The notes under the pieces: generated by a model
What the model was told of the DNA's origin: nothing
Seen by the model: only the letters and a program-made list of their open reading frames with translations
Database searches by the model: none
Shown: positions 35,301-43,913 of the stretch, one piece after another
How the letters are laid out: each line of letters begins with the position of its first letter
Position numbering within the stretch: position 1 is the stretch's first letter
DNA from: Nocardia sienata NBRC 100364
GTDB lineage: Bacteria; Actinomycetota; Actinomycetes; Mycobacteriales; Mycobacteriaceae
Assembly (NCBI RefSeq): GCF_001613205.1
Contig: NZ_BDBX01000029.1
Span: 112,443 to 176,442, forward strand
Direction of reading: 5' to 3'
Length of the DNA stretch: 64,000 nt
Position numbers and translations under genes: made by a program

Positions 35301-38300
35301 GGGAGCGCCAGCACCGACCGGACGGCCTCGGCCACCGTGTGTTCGGCGGCGTCGCGCAGCGCACGGCCCCGCCCGGCGTCGTTACCCAGATCGGGCAGCG
35401 GCAGCGCCGAGCGGTCGAGTTTGCCGTTGACGGTCAGCGGGAGCCGGCCCAGCCGGATCAGCGCCGCCGGAATCATGTAGTCGGGTAGCCGTTCGGCCAG
35501 CCGGGCCCGGAGGAATGTGGCGTTCTCGGCTTCGCCGTCGGTCGCGAGCGGCGAATCGATCTCGGGTACGTAGTAGGCGGCCAACGCCGTATCCGCGCCG
35601 TGGGCCACCGCGATCGCCGCCGCGTCCGCGACCCCGGACACCCGCCGCAGTACCGAACCGACCTCACCGAGTTCGATCCGGTGCCCGCGGATCTTCACCT
35701 GGTCGTCGGCGCGCCCGAGGTATTCCAGGCGGCCGCGGGAGTTCCACCGCGCGATATCGCCGGTGCGGTACATCCGTGCCCCGGCCTCGCCCAGGAACGG
35801 ACAGGCCACGAAGGTCGCCGCAGTGGTACCGGGGCGATTGTGGTAGCCCTGTGCCAGCTGGACTCCCGCGAGGTACAGCTCACCGGTGACCCCGGCGGGC
35901 ACCCGCCGCAGTTGCTCGTCCAGCACGAATACCGAGGAATTGGCCTCCGGCACCCCGATGAGCGCCGGGCCCTGTTCCGGTGCCCCGGCGAAATCCTCGT
36001 GGGTGATGTCCATGGCGGCCTCGGTGGGGCCGTACAGACCCAGCACCGTTCCGCCGAAGACGAGGCTCGACTCCGCGACCAGGGCCGGCGGCACCGCCTC
36101 ACCACCCAGGTAGACGAACCGCATCGAGCGCAATTTCGCCGGATCGGGGCCGGAGTCCAGCAGGGCGCGAACCACACTGGGTACCAGCGAGATCTGGGTG
36201 ATCCGGTGCCGGTCGATGATCTCGGTGAGCGCCTCCACATCGGCCTGCCACCAGTCCGGTGGCGGCAGCACCGTCGCCGATCCGGTACACAGGGCGTTGA
36301 CCAGCTCGAACACCGAGACGTCGAACCCGATCGGCGCCTTCTGCAGAATTCGTTCGGCACCGAAACCGAAATGGTCGCGCATCCACTGCACATGATTGGC
36401 GGCGGCCCGGTGACCGACGACAACGCCCTTGGGGCGGCCGGTGGTGCCGGAAGTGTAGAGCAGGTAGGCGGCATCCAGCGGATGAACCGGGCGGACCGGT
36501 TCGGCCGGCAGTCCGCGGGCACGCCGCAACGCACGGGCGATCTCGCCGTCGGCCAGGTCCACGACCGGTATACCGTCGGCCGCGGGCAGCAAGCGATCGG
36601 CGCCGACCGAACGCACCAGCAGCGCCGGCGCGGCATCGGCGACCAGGAAGGCTATCCGGTCGGCCGGATAGCCGGGATCGATCGGCGTGTAGACCGCTCC
36701 GGCCCGCAACACCGCGGCGAAGATCACCGGAAGCTGTTCACTGCGTTCGGCGAATACACCGACCCTGTCCCCAGGGCGCACCCCGCGCTCGGCCAGCAGC
36801 CGCGCCAACGCCGCCACCCGGATACCGAATTCGGCATAGGTCAGCTCGATATCGCCGAACACCACCGCGACCCGGTCCGGGTGATCTGCCGTCGCGGCCT
36901 GGATCATGCCGTCCAGAGTGTCGCGCTGGATCGGTACGCGCGGCCCGGCCGACCAGGCGTCGAGCCTGTCGCGGTCGGTATCGCTGAGCACCAGCAGCCG
37001 GTCCAGCGGTGTTTCCGGGGCCGCGTGCGCCAGGGTCCGGTCGAGGTAGTCGTGCAGCCGGTCGACGGTGGCGGCGTCGAAGAGGTCGGTGCGATAGGTG
37101 ATCTGCACTTCCACCCGGTCGGCGTGCATGAACGCCTCCACCGCCAGCGGCAGCAGGGACGCGCCGTGATCGGCCAGCCGCCAGGTGGTGGCGGCACCGG
37201 GTAGCCGGGGCCCCTGGAACTGCTGCTGGACGAAGAGCACCAGCACGTCGAACAACTGCGAGCCGATATTTCCGGTAGCGCGATTGACGGCCCGCACGAT
37301 CGCCTCCTGCGGGTAGTGCTTGTGCGCGAACGCCGCGTTGGTCACCTCGCCGATATGGCGGACCAGGTCCGCGAACGTCCCGGCCGACCCGCCGGTGAGC
37401 CGCAGCGGCAACATATTGATCAGGTTGCCGATCAGCTGTTCGGTCCCGGATTCCTCGCGGTTGGCAACCGCGGTCCCGACCACCATGTCCCGGGTTCCGG
37501 TGAGCTGCCGCAGCGAGAGATAGCAGGCGGCGAGGAACACCTGCAGCGGTGTGGCACGCAACTGCTCGCCGACCGAACGCAATTTCGCTTCCGCGGCGGC
37601 ACCGAGCAGCCGGTCCGACCGCATGCCCCGTTCGGTGACCACGCTCGGGTGCCGGTCGTAGGGCAGCGGCAGTTCGGGTAGATCCCCGTCGAATTGCCCG
37701 GCCCAGAATTCGTCGTCGGCGGTGTGGTCGGCCTTCGCGTACCGGTCCTGTTCCCATTCCGCGTAGTCGGCGATCTGCCGGGGCAGCTGTTCGACCCGGA
37801 TCTCGCCGGTCAGCGCCTCCCGGTAGAACCGCTGCACATCCTGTGACAACGCCGCCAGCGACATTCCGTCCCAGGCGATGTGCTGGATGACCAACGCCAC
37901 GACCACCGTCTCGGCATCCAGGCGGACGAAGGTGAGCCGCAGGGACGATTCGGCGGAGAGATCGAATTTCTCGCGCGCGGCCGCGGCGACGAGTTCCTCG
38001 ACGCGCAGGCACGCGGTCGCGGTGTCGGTGCCGGTGAGGTCCGCCTCGGTGACCCGGGGCGCGAGCTCGGTATGTATCCGCTGGTAGGGGTTACCGGATT
38101 CGTCGACGTGATACGTGGTCCGCAGTACCTCGTGGCGGTGGGCCAATGCCAGGAAGGCCTGCCTCAGGGCGTTGTCGTGCACCTCCCCGCGGAAGGTCAG
38201 GACCTGGCAGACGTTGTAGGCGGTGCTGTCCGGCGCGATCTGCTGATGCGCCCAGACGAACCGCTGGCCGAACGAGAGCGGGGCCCGCTGCGGATCGCGC

Positions 38301-38386
38301 CGCGCCGGGACCTCGGGTGCGGCGTCCAGTCCTTCCGCGGCCAGCCGGACCCGCATGAGTTCGGCGAGTTCATCCAGTGTCGGCAT
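32330..38386 (-). CDS. Siderophore NRPS, C-A-T-E-C
   Basis: A 2018-aa protein, the largest in the cluster. C1 (about 35-460) has VIQHIAWDGMS, keeping the catalytic His. The A domain (about 480-985) has YTSGTTGRPKGVVVG, GLYGPTEAAMD and YRTGDIARW. T (about 1000-1065) has LGGDSISAIR. The E domain (about 1080-1540) has VIHQLVADRFSW, so the second His of HHxxxDxxSW is Gln, and TVGWLASPYPV; epimerase activity is doubtful. C2 (about 1565-1990) has an intact LTMHHLLLDGWS. By eye the A pocket reads D-V-F-S-V-L-L-M-D-K, which I cannot assign. Start ATG 38386 is 1 nt after the previous stop with GGAGG upstream. Part of the iron-regulated operon. Confidence 0.9.
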   Translation of the reverse strand: MPTLDELAELMRVRLAAEGLDAAPEVPARRDPQRAPLSFGQRFVWAHQQIAPDSTAYNVCQVLTFRGEVHDNALRQAFLALAHRHEVLRTTYHVDESGNPYQRIHTELAPRVTEADLTGTDTATACLRVEELVAAAAREKFDLSAESSLRLTFVRLDAETVVVALVIQHIAWDGMSLAALSQDVQRFYREALTGEIRVEQLPRQIADYAEWEQDRYAKADHTADDEFWAGQFDGDLPELPLPYDRHPSVVTERGMRSDRLLGAAAEAKLRSVGEQLRATPLQVFLAACYLSLRQLTGTRDMVVGTAVANREESGTEQLIGNLINMLPLRLTGGSAGTFADLVRHIGEVTNAAFAHKHYPQEAIVRAVNRATGNIGSQLFDVLVLFVQQQFQGPRLPGAATTWRLADHGASLLPLAVEAFMHADRVEVQITYRTDLFDAATVDRLHDYLDRTLAHAAPETPLDRLLVLSDTDRDRLDAWSAGPRVPIQRDTLDGMIQAATADHPDRVAVVFGDIELTYAEFGIRVAALARLLAERGVRPGDRVGVFAERSEQLPVIFAAVLRAGAVYTPIDPGYPADRIAFLVADAAPALLVRSVGADRLLPAADGIPVVDLADGEIARALRRARGLPAEPVRPVHPLDAAYLLYTSGTTGRPKGVVVGHRAAANHVQWMRDHFGFGAERILQKAPIGFDVSVFELVNALCTGSATVLPPPDWWQADVEALTEIIDRHRITQISLVPSVVRALLDSGPDPAKLRSMRFVYLGGEAVPPALVAESSLVFGGTVLGLYGPTEAAMDITHEDFAGAPEQGPALIGVPEANSSVFVLDEQLRRVPAGVTGELYLAGVQLAQGYHNRPGTTAATFVACPFLGEAGARMYRTGDIARWNSRGRLEYLGRADDQVKIRGHRIELGEVGSVLRRVSGVADAAAIAVAHGADTALAAYYVPEIDSPLATDGEAENATFLRARLAERLPDYMIPAALIRLGRLPLTVNGKLDRSALPLPDLGNDAGRGRALRDAAEHTVAEAVRSVLALPAATVLAADDDFLALGGDSISAIRLVSALKKSGLAITTSALFEARTVAAIAAAATPITGTATPVLLDAGSTGWIPFGPAASELSDTYRGYSRAAALVTPAGTTARQLTTALGTLVDRHPLLRARIGTGPDGRSAYYVPGPDEETVRPVVTEVELPAGQWDRAGEVLAEQARATAATLDPAAGTVMGAVWVRTPDRTAGRLLLVIHQLVADRFSWSIVADDLRRLWSDEPIGTAAGTSVRTWNTNLLRYAATEAVAGELGYWRAVVAGADRLVQAADFDPADATVQVIAELGGEDTAFLTETVTAAFGCDFETVQIAALTVAVHKFRRARDRDTATVSLTVDGRGRPENLFPGADPAQTVGWLASPYPVVLDIGSGAGEPDTVAAVKAVKEQLRAVPGAGIGYGLLCAHADATLRPAPARQPRFGYLGSFTVGSAAAVGGIAPEFGLPGDFTGPDQPVEALLDITTATLTDDGDQVLRATVRCPAKALTVAEVRELADHWLEALRELAKTVRENPGRRLTPSDVLAAEVTQLDLDRWYGTYGAYEDVYPLAPMQAGLFFTALSAGSADLYNVQTLIGVRGDLDIERLAAAYDTVLNRYPNLRITVSVSHAGTPYGIVAPHVDIPVRELDFTADPDPAARLAELFRTDQAEQFDLGRGPMFRVTVARLPESRHMIVLTMHHLLLDGWSGQLLTQEIFAEFAVPGAEPLADPATFARFLDSVRRGAPATETAWGTVLDGVEPCLAAPGRAPGGSAQPVACEFAIEDELVRRLTALAAETGTTFGVVCQLAWANALRYVTGTETPVFGESVSGRPADLDGVHEAIGCFANIVPAVVPLRRERSWREHLADIQSRRVELMEHHQYPLTAALRATGTRKLFDSMFVLESYPARRRELAGLLGDAGLELVSFDAGGATDNALLLMIFPANSLLLSDQVQAVIFYAEDAFDADDARIVEASFRNTLRDIADHPDRPIEAARILTDEDEGLLVMRRMWQ

Positions 38387-38387
38387 A

Positions 38388-41300
38388 TCAGGCGACCTCC
38401 ATATCGCCGGCGGCACCGACCGCGGCGACTTCCAGCAGAATGCGCGCCACCCGCTCCAGCCGGCCCGAGGTGTCGGCGGCGCGCAACGCCGCGCTGATCC
38501 CGCGCACCGTCCGCGCCTGGAGCACCACCGTGACCCCGAAATCGGCGACCGCGAGCAGACCGCGGATCTTGGCGGTGAGAGTTGTCGCCATAATCGAATT
38601 GCCGCCGGCGTCGAAGAAATCGGTTTCCGCCCCGAGCCGCGGCAGGCCGAGCACCTTCGCCGCGATATAGGCCACCGCCGTCTCGATATCGCCCTCGGGT
38701 TCGACGTAGGCGGCACCGCGGCCGGTATCGGCATCGGCGAACAGCGCGCGAATCGCGGCGCGGTCGGATTTCCCGTTCGAGGTCAGCGGCATCTCGTCGA
38801 GCAGGCGGACCGATTCGGGGATCATCTGCGCGGGCAGCAGCTCCCGGAGCCGGGCGACCGGGTCGACGGGATCCGCGCCGGGGGCGGCGACCGCGGCGGC
38901 GACCAGTCGCCCCGAATCGGTGACCAGCGCGACGGCCGCGCGGATATCGGGCAGCGCACCCAGCGCCGCTTCCACTTCGCCGAGTTCGACCCGGTAGCCA
39001 CGGATCTTGACCTGATGGTCGGCCCGGCCGAGAAACTCCACGGTGCCGTCGGGCAGGTAGCGAGCCAGGTCGCCGGTGCGGTACCAGCGGGTTGCGTCCA
39101 GTTCGACGAAGCGGTCGGCCGTGCGGGCGGGGTCGCCGCGGTAGCCTTCGGCCACGCTCACTCCACCGATCCACAGCTCGCCCGGCACCCAGTCCGGACA
39201 GTCCTCACCGCGCTCGTTCACCACGCGCAGCACGACATTCGCCAGTGGCGCACCGTAGGGCACAGTGGACCGACCGGCCGGGAATTCGTCGGTGACCTCG
39301 TAGACGGTGGAGTGGATGGCGGTTTCGGTGGTACCGCCGAGCCCGGCGAAACGCAGCCCCGGCACCCGGGCACGCAGCCGGTGCCCGAGTTCGGCCGGCA
39401 CCCGGTCGCCGCCGGTGATCACCAGCCGTACCGCGGCCAGCTGAGCGGCGGTGGCGGTATCGGCCAGCATCGCGACCAGACCGGGCGCGCAGTTCACCAC
39501 AGTGACCGCGTACTGCTCGATCAGCGCGCTCCACGCCTGGGCGTCGCGTTCGGTGGCGTCGTCGACACAGACCACGGCACCGCCGAGGGCGAGCGGGGCG
39601 AAGATATCGAAAACGGACAGGTCGAATTCGAGCGAGGACAGCGCGATCGTCCGGTCGCCGGGACCGAGGCCGAAATGCGCGACGATAGCATCGACGGTAT
39701 TGGCCGCCGCTCGATGGCCGACCTCCACTCCCTTCGGCTCGCCGGTGGAACCGGAGGTGAACAGCACATAGGCGACCGTGGCCGGGTCGCAGTCGCGGGG
39801 CCGCGCGAGCGGGTCACCGGACAGCGCTCGATCCAGGGGAAGCGCGGTCACCTCGTCCGGGAAGTCGGTGGCGCCGTCCACCAGCGCCACTCGCGCTCCA
39901 CCGCGCCGCAGGATACGGTCGCGCCGCGCCGCCGGTTGCCCGGTTCCGATCGGAAGATAGGCCGCGCCGATCGCCAGCACCCCCAGCACTGCCGGGATCT
40001 GCCGTGGCCCTTTGGGCACGAGCACCGCGACGGTATCGCCCGCCCGTACTCCGGCGGCGTCCAGCGCGCCGGCCACCGACAAGGCCTGTCCGGCCAGCTC
40101 TCCGTAGGTGAGTGAGTCCGCCCGCCAGGCGAGCGCGAGACGCCCCGGCTCCCGCGCCGCCTGTTCGAAGAACGATCCGTGCAGGGTGCGCGCGCCGAAA
40201 TCGACAGCGGTGTCGTTTGCCGCGGCCCGGACCGCCCGCTGTGCCTCCGGCAATGCGATCGCCAGCGGCGCCGACCAGTCGGCAACCGGTTCGACCAGGG
40301 TCTCGAGGATCGACCGGAACTGCTCGAACATCGAGGTCGCGACCCCCTCGGGCAGTGCGTCGCGGCGGATGTCCCAGTTCACCAGCAGGCCACCGCCGAC
40401 CTCGGCGACCTGCGCGTCCAGATCGACCTGGGGCCCCTGCGACAGGATCCACACCGGTTCCCCGAAGATCCGGGTGACCCGCTCGGAGAACAGTTCCCCG
40501 AGGTCCAGGCCCGAGGTGAAGACCACCGAAGGAGTGACCGGCGCTCCGCGCAGCCGGCCGAGGTCGCGCAGTACGTCCAGGCCCTCGTACCGGGCGTGCG
40601 CGGCACCGGTGTGCAGCGCCCGCTGCAGCCGGGCGGCCCGGGCGGCCATGGATTCGAGCCGGGTGGCGTCGACGTCCACCAGCACCGAGTTGGTGAAATC
40701 ACCCACCACGGAGTCGATCTCGTCGTGCAGGGGTTCGCGCGCGAACAGCGGGACGTTGAGCAGGAACCGCTGCCGGGCCGACCAGCGCGCGATCACCTCG
40801 GCGAAAACGGTCGCCAACGCTACCGCCGGGGTGACCCCGTTGCCGTAGGCGTGTCGCTGCAGCCGCGCCTTGGTACCGGCGTCGAACCAGTGGTGCAGCC
40901 GGATGCTACGGGTCGGGTCGGCGCGCTCGGTTTCCGGGACCACCGGCAGTGCCGGGATATCCGGCAGATCGTCCAGGCGCTCGGCCCACCACTGCCGATC
41001 GGCGCTGTTGTCCGGCGCGGTGCGTTCGGTGTCGGCGAGGTATTCGCGGAAGGTGTACCCGAGCGGCGTGAGGCTGTCGGAATCGGTTTCGTAGAGATAT
41101 GCCAGGTCGTCGAGGATGCGCCGATAGCTCTGGGCATCCGCCGCGAGCATGTCCACGTCCAGATGCAGCCGGTGCCGCCCGCCCGGCAGCAGGCTCAGGG
41201 CTATATCGATCACCTGCCCCTTGTCGACTTCCATCCGCTGGTGACTCTTGGACCGGCGCAACCGCTCCAGTTCGGCGGCCGGGTCGGCGTGGCCGGTCAG

Positions 41301-41822
41301 GTCGGCCGTACCGAAGACCGGCGGCGGGGCAGGTAGTACCCGCTGGGTGCCGCTGTCGAGGAACTGCGCGCGCAGCTGCGGGTGGCGGGCGATCAGCCGG
41401 GCCACCGCGCGTTCGAGACGGTCCGCCTGTACGCCGTGACCGTCGAATTCGGCGTAGAGATGCGCGGCGACTCCACCGAGCCGCTGGTCACCGCGCCGGC
41501 CCATCCAATAGGCGTGCTGCATGGTCGCCAGCTCGAATTCACCGGCCGGCTCGACGGGTTCGGCGGGTGCCGGTTCGGCGGGTGCCGCGGGTTCGGTGTC
41601 CTCGGCCGCCGCCAGCAGGCGGGTCCACGCGGTGATCGTCGGCTCCAGCGCCAGCTGCGAACTCCGGACGTCCGAACCCCGCTTGCGCCAGGCCGCCGCG
41701 AGTTTCATGAGCTGCATCGAATGCATGCCCAGGCCGACGAGATCGTCGTCGTAGCCCACGGACTCGGGCGGTACGCCGATGGCTGCCGCCACCACATCGC
41801 GTACTTCGGATTTGTCGAGCAT
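38388..41822 (-). CDS. Siderophore NRPS, ArCP-Cy-A-T (MbtB-like, oxazoline-forming)
   Basis: A 1144-aa protein that starts the assembly line. An aryl carrier domain (residues 1-75, LVGLGMHSMQLMK with the phosphopantetheine Ser) should carry salicylate or a similar aryl acid. The cyclisation domain (about 95-530) has DMLAADAQS, the DxxxxDxxS motif replacing HHxxxDG. The A domain (about 545-1030; FTSGSTGEPKGVEVG, WYRTGDLARY) reads D-L-F-N-I-G-L-I-H-K by eye, closest to threonine codes (…N-I-G-…-H-K), so a methyloxazoline is likely. The T domain near the end has FFDAGGNSIMATT. ATG 41822 has GGAG upstream and an iron box 36 nt before it. First gene of the nine-gene leftward operon. Confidence 0.93.
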   Translation of the reverse strand: MLDKSEVRDVVAAAIGVPPESVGYDDDLVGLGMHSMQLMKLAAAWRKRGSDVRSSQLALEPTITAWTRLLAAAEDTEPAAPAEPAPAEPVEPAGEFELATMQHAYWMGRRGDQRLGGVAAHLYAEFDGHGVQADRLERAVARLIARHPQLRAQFLDSGTQRVLPAPPPVFGTADLTGHADPAAELERLRRSKSHQRMEVDKGQVIDIALSLLPGGRHRLHLDVDMLAADAQSYRRILDDLAYLYETDSDSLTPLGYTFREYLADTERTAPDNSADRQWWAERLDDLPDIPALPVVPETERADPTRSIRLHHWFDAGTKARLQRHAYGNGVTPAVALATVFAEVIARWSARQRFLLNVPLFAREPLHDEIDSVVGDFTNSVLVDVDATRLESMAARAARLQRALHTGAAHARYEGLDVLRDLGRLRGAPVTPSVVFTSGLDLGELFSERVTRIFGEPVWILSQGPQVDLDAQVAEVGGGLLVNWDIRRDALPEGVATSMFEQFRSILETLVEPVADWSAPLAIALPEAQRAVRAAANDTAVDFGARTLHGSFFEQAAREPGRLALAWRADSLTYGELAGQALSVAGALDAAGVRAGDTVAVLVPKGPRQIPAVLGVLAIGAAYLPIGTGQPAARRDRILRRGGARVALVDGATDFPDEVTALPLDRALSGDPLARPRDCDPATVAYVLFTSGSTGEPKGVEVGHRAAANTVDAIVAHFGLGPGDRTIALSSLEFDLSVFDIFAPLALGGAVVCVDDATERDAQAWSALIEQYAVTVVNCAPGLVAMLADTATAAQLAAVRLVITGGDRVPAELGHRLRARVPGLRFAGLGGTTETAIHSTVYEVTDEFPAGRSTVPYGAPLANVVLRVVNERGEDCPDWVPGELWIGGVSVAEGYRGDPARTADRFVELDATRWYRTGDLARYLPDGTVEFLGRADHQVKIRGYRVELGEVEAALGALPDIRAAVALVTDSGRLVAAAVAAPGADPVDPVARLRELLPAQMIPESVRLLDEMPLTSNGKSDRAAIRALFADADTGRGAAYVEPEGDIETAVAYIAAKVLGLPRLGAETDFFDAGGNSIMATTLTAKIRGLLAVADFGVTVVLQARTVRGISAALRAADTSGRLERVARILLEVAAVGAAGDMEVA

Positions 41823-41857
41823 CCCACTCCTCAACCACAAGAACCTGCGCACAGAAT

Positions 41858-41876
41858 GTAGGCAAGCCTTGCCTAA
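41858..41876. promoter_or_regulatory. IdeR/DtxR-type iron box upstream of the main siderophore operon
   Basis: GTAGGCAAGCCTTGCCTAA matches the actinobacterial iron-box consensus TTAGGTTAGSCTAACCTAA at 14 of 19 positions and is a good palindrome. It lies 36 nt upstream of the ArCP-Cy-A-T start, so iron-loaded IdeR should repress the whole operon down to the ABC permeases. Confidence 0.85.
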
Positions 41877-42021
41877 CAATAGCGGAGATGCCCGATACTG
41901 GGAAACCTCCGGATCACCGCCCCGGCCATCGACCCGGAAGGCCGATTCACCTGGCAGGACACCGGTCTAGAACCGGCACCCGAACTACCGCGAGCCCCCG
42001 GGCGTGATCACCCGGGATCAC

Positions 42022-43773
42022 TCACCTGGCGCCGAACTTCTTTCCCAGCGCGCTCAAGGTCGCCGCGTCCAGACCCGACGCGCCCATCGGCGCCACAGCC
42101 GGCGCCTGTTCCACGTCCGCACCGGCGCCGGCGCGGGTCTCGTCCCACTCGAGCTGCCGCGCCAGATCGTGGACCGCCGGGTGGGCGAATACGGTCTGCA
42201 CATCCAGCGCGTACCCCCGCTCGGCCAGATCGGTCACCATACGCAGTGCCGCGATACTGTCGCCGCCGAGCGAGAAGAAGGTGTCCTCCCGGCCGATCTC
42301 GTCTTCTTCGTCCAGGTCGAGCACTGTGCGGATCGCCTCGGCGATCACCCGTTCGGCGTCCGACTGCGGCGGGCCACCCAGGCCGGAGGTCATGAATACC
42401 AACCCCGTAGTCGCCGCGGCGAACAGGGCGGACGCCGCGTCGTCGACACCGATCTGGGTCTCGGGATCCGCGGCCCAGACGGCGGCCCGCTGCGCGAATC
42501 CGGCGGCGAATCCATCGATCTCGGGCCGCCCGGCCAGCTGCGGCGGGAAGACGATGTGCACCGCGGCGGAACCGTCGGCCGCCGGGACGATATCGAAGAC
42601 GATGTCCACACCGTAGGGGCGCGCCACCTGCCGCCCGATCTCACGGACGGACAACCCGTGCCCCTCCAGCGCCAGCGCTCCTTCGGTGCGGAATCGGACC
42701 AGAGCCTGGAACAGGCCGCCCTCGGCCGGAACCGCGTGGCCGCGCAGCAGATGGGTCAGCCGTTCTATTCGCGGACCCGCGTATTCGTATGCCGCCGCGA
42801 CGGCCGCGGCCGCCCGGTCGATCGATTCGCGCGCGGTCCCGCTCGCGGCGTCCAGCCGTATCGCCAGATAGTTGGTGAAATTACCGATCACCCGCACCGA
42901 TTCCGCGGTGCGCGCCGGATCGGCGAGTCCGACGACGATATCGTCGCCGAGCCCGGCACCACGCAGGGCGGCGGCCGCCAGCGCGAGCAGCGGCGCGCTC
43001 GGTGCACCGGGAACGGCCAGCGCCGCGACTGTCTCCGCGGGCAGCTCCACCGTGCGATGCGCGAGACCGCCGCCCGCCCCGACGGTGATGACGGGTGTCC
43101 GCCCGGGAGCATCGGAGAGCCGCTCGCTCCAATAGGCCAGCGCCGGGTCGTCCGCCGCGGTCGCGGCGAGATTACGCAGCTGGGCGGCGGCGAAATCGCG
43201 GTACTGCCCGGCGACCGGCACGGGTTCACCGGTACAGCGCGCGAACAGACCGGCGACGATCAGATCCAGCGCGCGGTCGTCCGCCGCGACCGGATGCACG
43301 GCGACAGTGAGGACATCGCGTGCCGCGAGCCGGTACAGCCGCATCCGCAGCGGGATCCGCCGTACCGGATCGAAACGGTGCCCGGCGTCTCCGGCGAGGG
43401 CCGTGACCAGCGCGGCCTCGTCGATCGTACCCGGCACGATCTCCAGCACCGATTCCGCAGCGGGCAACAGCTTTTGATAGGGCATGCGCCGGTCGTCGGG
43501 GAACACGCTGCGCAGGATCTCGTGGTCGTCGAGCAGGGCCGCCGCCGCGCGCTCGAGCGCATCGGCATCCAGTGCGCCGGTGATCTCGACCGCGAGGAAC
43601 AGATTCGGCACCGGCGACCCGCCCCGACCGGCCGGACCGTGCAGGCGTTCGGGTAGCAGCGCCGCCTGTTGCGACAGCGACAACGGCACCGTGCGCCCTC
43701 CGGCCCGCCCGGACCCCGGGCCGGGCCCGGTGGCTTCCCGCGTAACCGGTTGCTGCACAAGCGAATCTGGCAT
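42022..43773 (-). CDS. NRPS fragment protein C-T (condensation-like plus carrier domain)
   Basis: A 583-aa protein. Residues about 30-430 are a condensation-like domain whose active-site stretch reads VAVHPVAADDRAL: the second His of HHxxxDG is Pro and the Gly is Asp, so normal peptide-bond catalysis is unlikely. The T domain (about 455-530) has a good phosphopantetheine site, FFSLGGDSIAALR. No adenylation domain is present, so its carrier must be loaded or used in trans. ATG at 43773 has GAGG 7 nt upstream. It has its own iron box (43841) and ends 199 nt before the main operon start. Its closest relative here is the C-A-T-C protein upstream, whose C domains carry a similar DD ending. Confidence 0.86.
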   Translation of the reverse strand: MPDSLVQQPVTREATGPGPGSGRAGGRTVPLSLSQQAALLPERLHGPAGRGGSPVPNLFLAVEITGALDADALERAAAALLDDHEILRSVFPDDRRMPYQKLLPAAESVLEIVPGTIDEAALVTALAGDAGHRFDPVRRIPLRMRLYRLAARDVLTVAVHPVAADDRALDLIVAGLFARCTGEPVPVAGQYRDFAAAQLRNLAATAADDPALAYWSERLSDAPGRTPVITVGAGGGLAHRTVELPAETVAALAVPGAPSAPLLALAAAALRGAGLGDDIVVGLADPARTAESVRVIGNFTNYLAIRLDAASGTARESIDRAAAAVAAAYEYAGPRIERLTHLLRGHAVPAEGGLFQALVRFRTEGALALEGHGLSVREIGRQVARPYGVDIVFDIVPAADGSAAVHIVFPPQLAGRPEIDGFAAGFAQRAAVWAADPETQIGVDDAASALFAAATTGLVFMTSGLGGPPQSDAERVIAEAIRTVLDLDEEDEIGREDTFFSLGGDSIAALRMVTDLAERGYALDVQTVFAHPAVHDLARQLEWDETRAGAGADVEQAPAVAPMGASGLDAATLSALGKKFGAR

Positions 43774-43840
43774 TGCGATCCTCGAACTCACTGATCGAAA
43801 CCCCGAGGGGCACGAACAGCGGTGTCGGCGCCCCGCCGAG

Positions 43841-43859
43841 GTAAGTTAGCCTATCCTAA
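43841..43859. promoter_or_regulatory. Iron box upstream of the C-T gene
   Basis: GTAAGTTAGCCTATCCTAA matches the 19-bp consensus at 16 positions and lies 67 nt upstream of the C-T start. It also follows the stop of the C-A-T-C gene by 54 nt in the opposite sense, so it divides the two transcription units. Confidence 0.88.
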
Positions 43860-43913
43860 ACGATGCCGGAAGCGTTGTGGAGACTTCACGTCATAATCCG
43901 GAACACATCGGAG

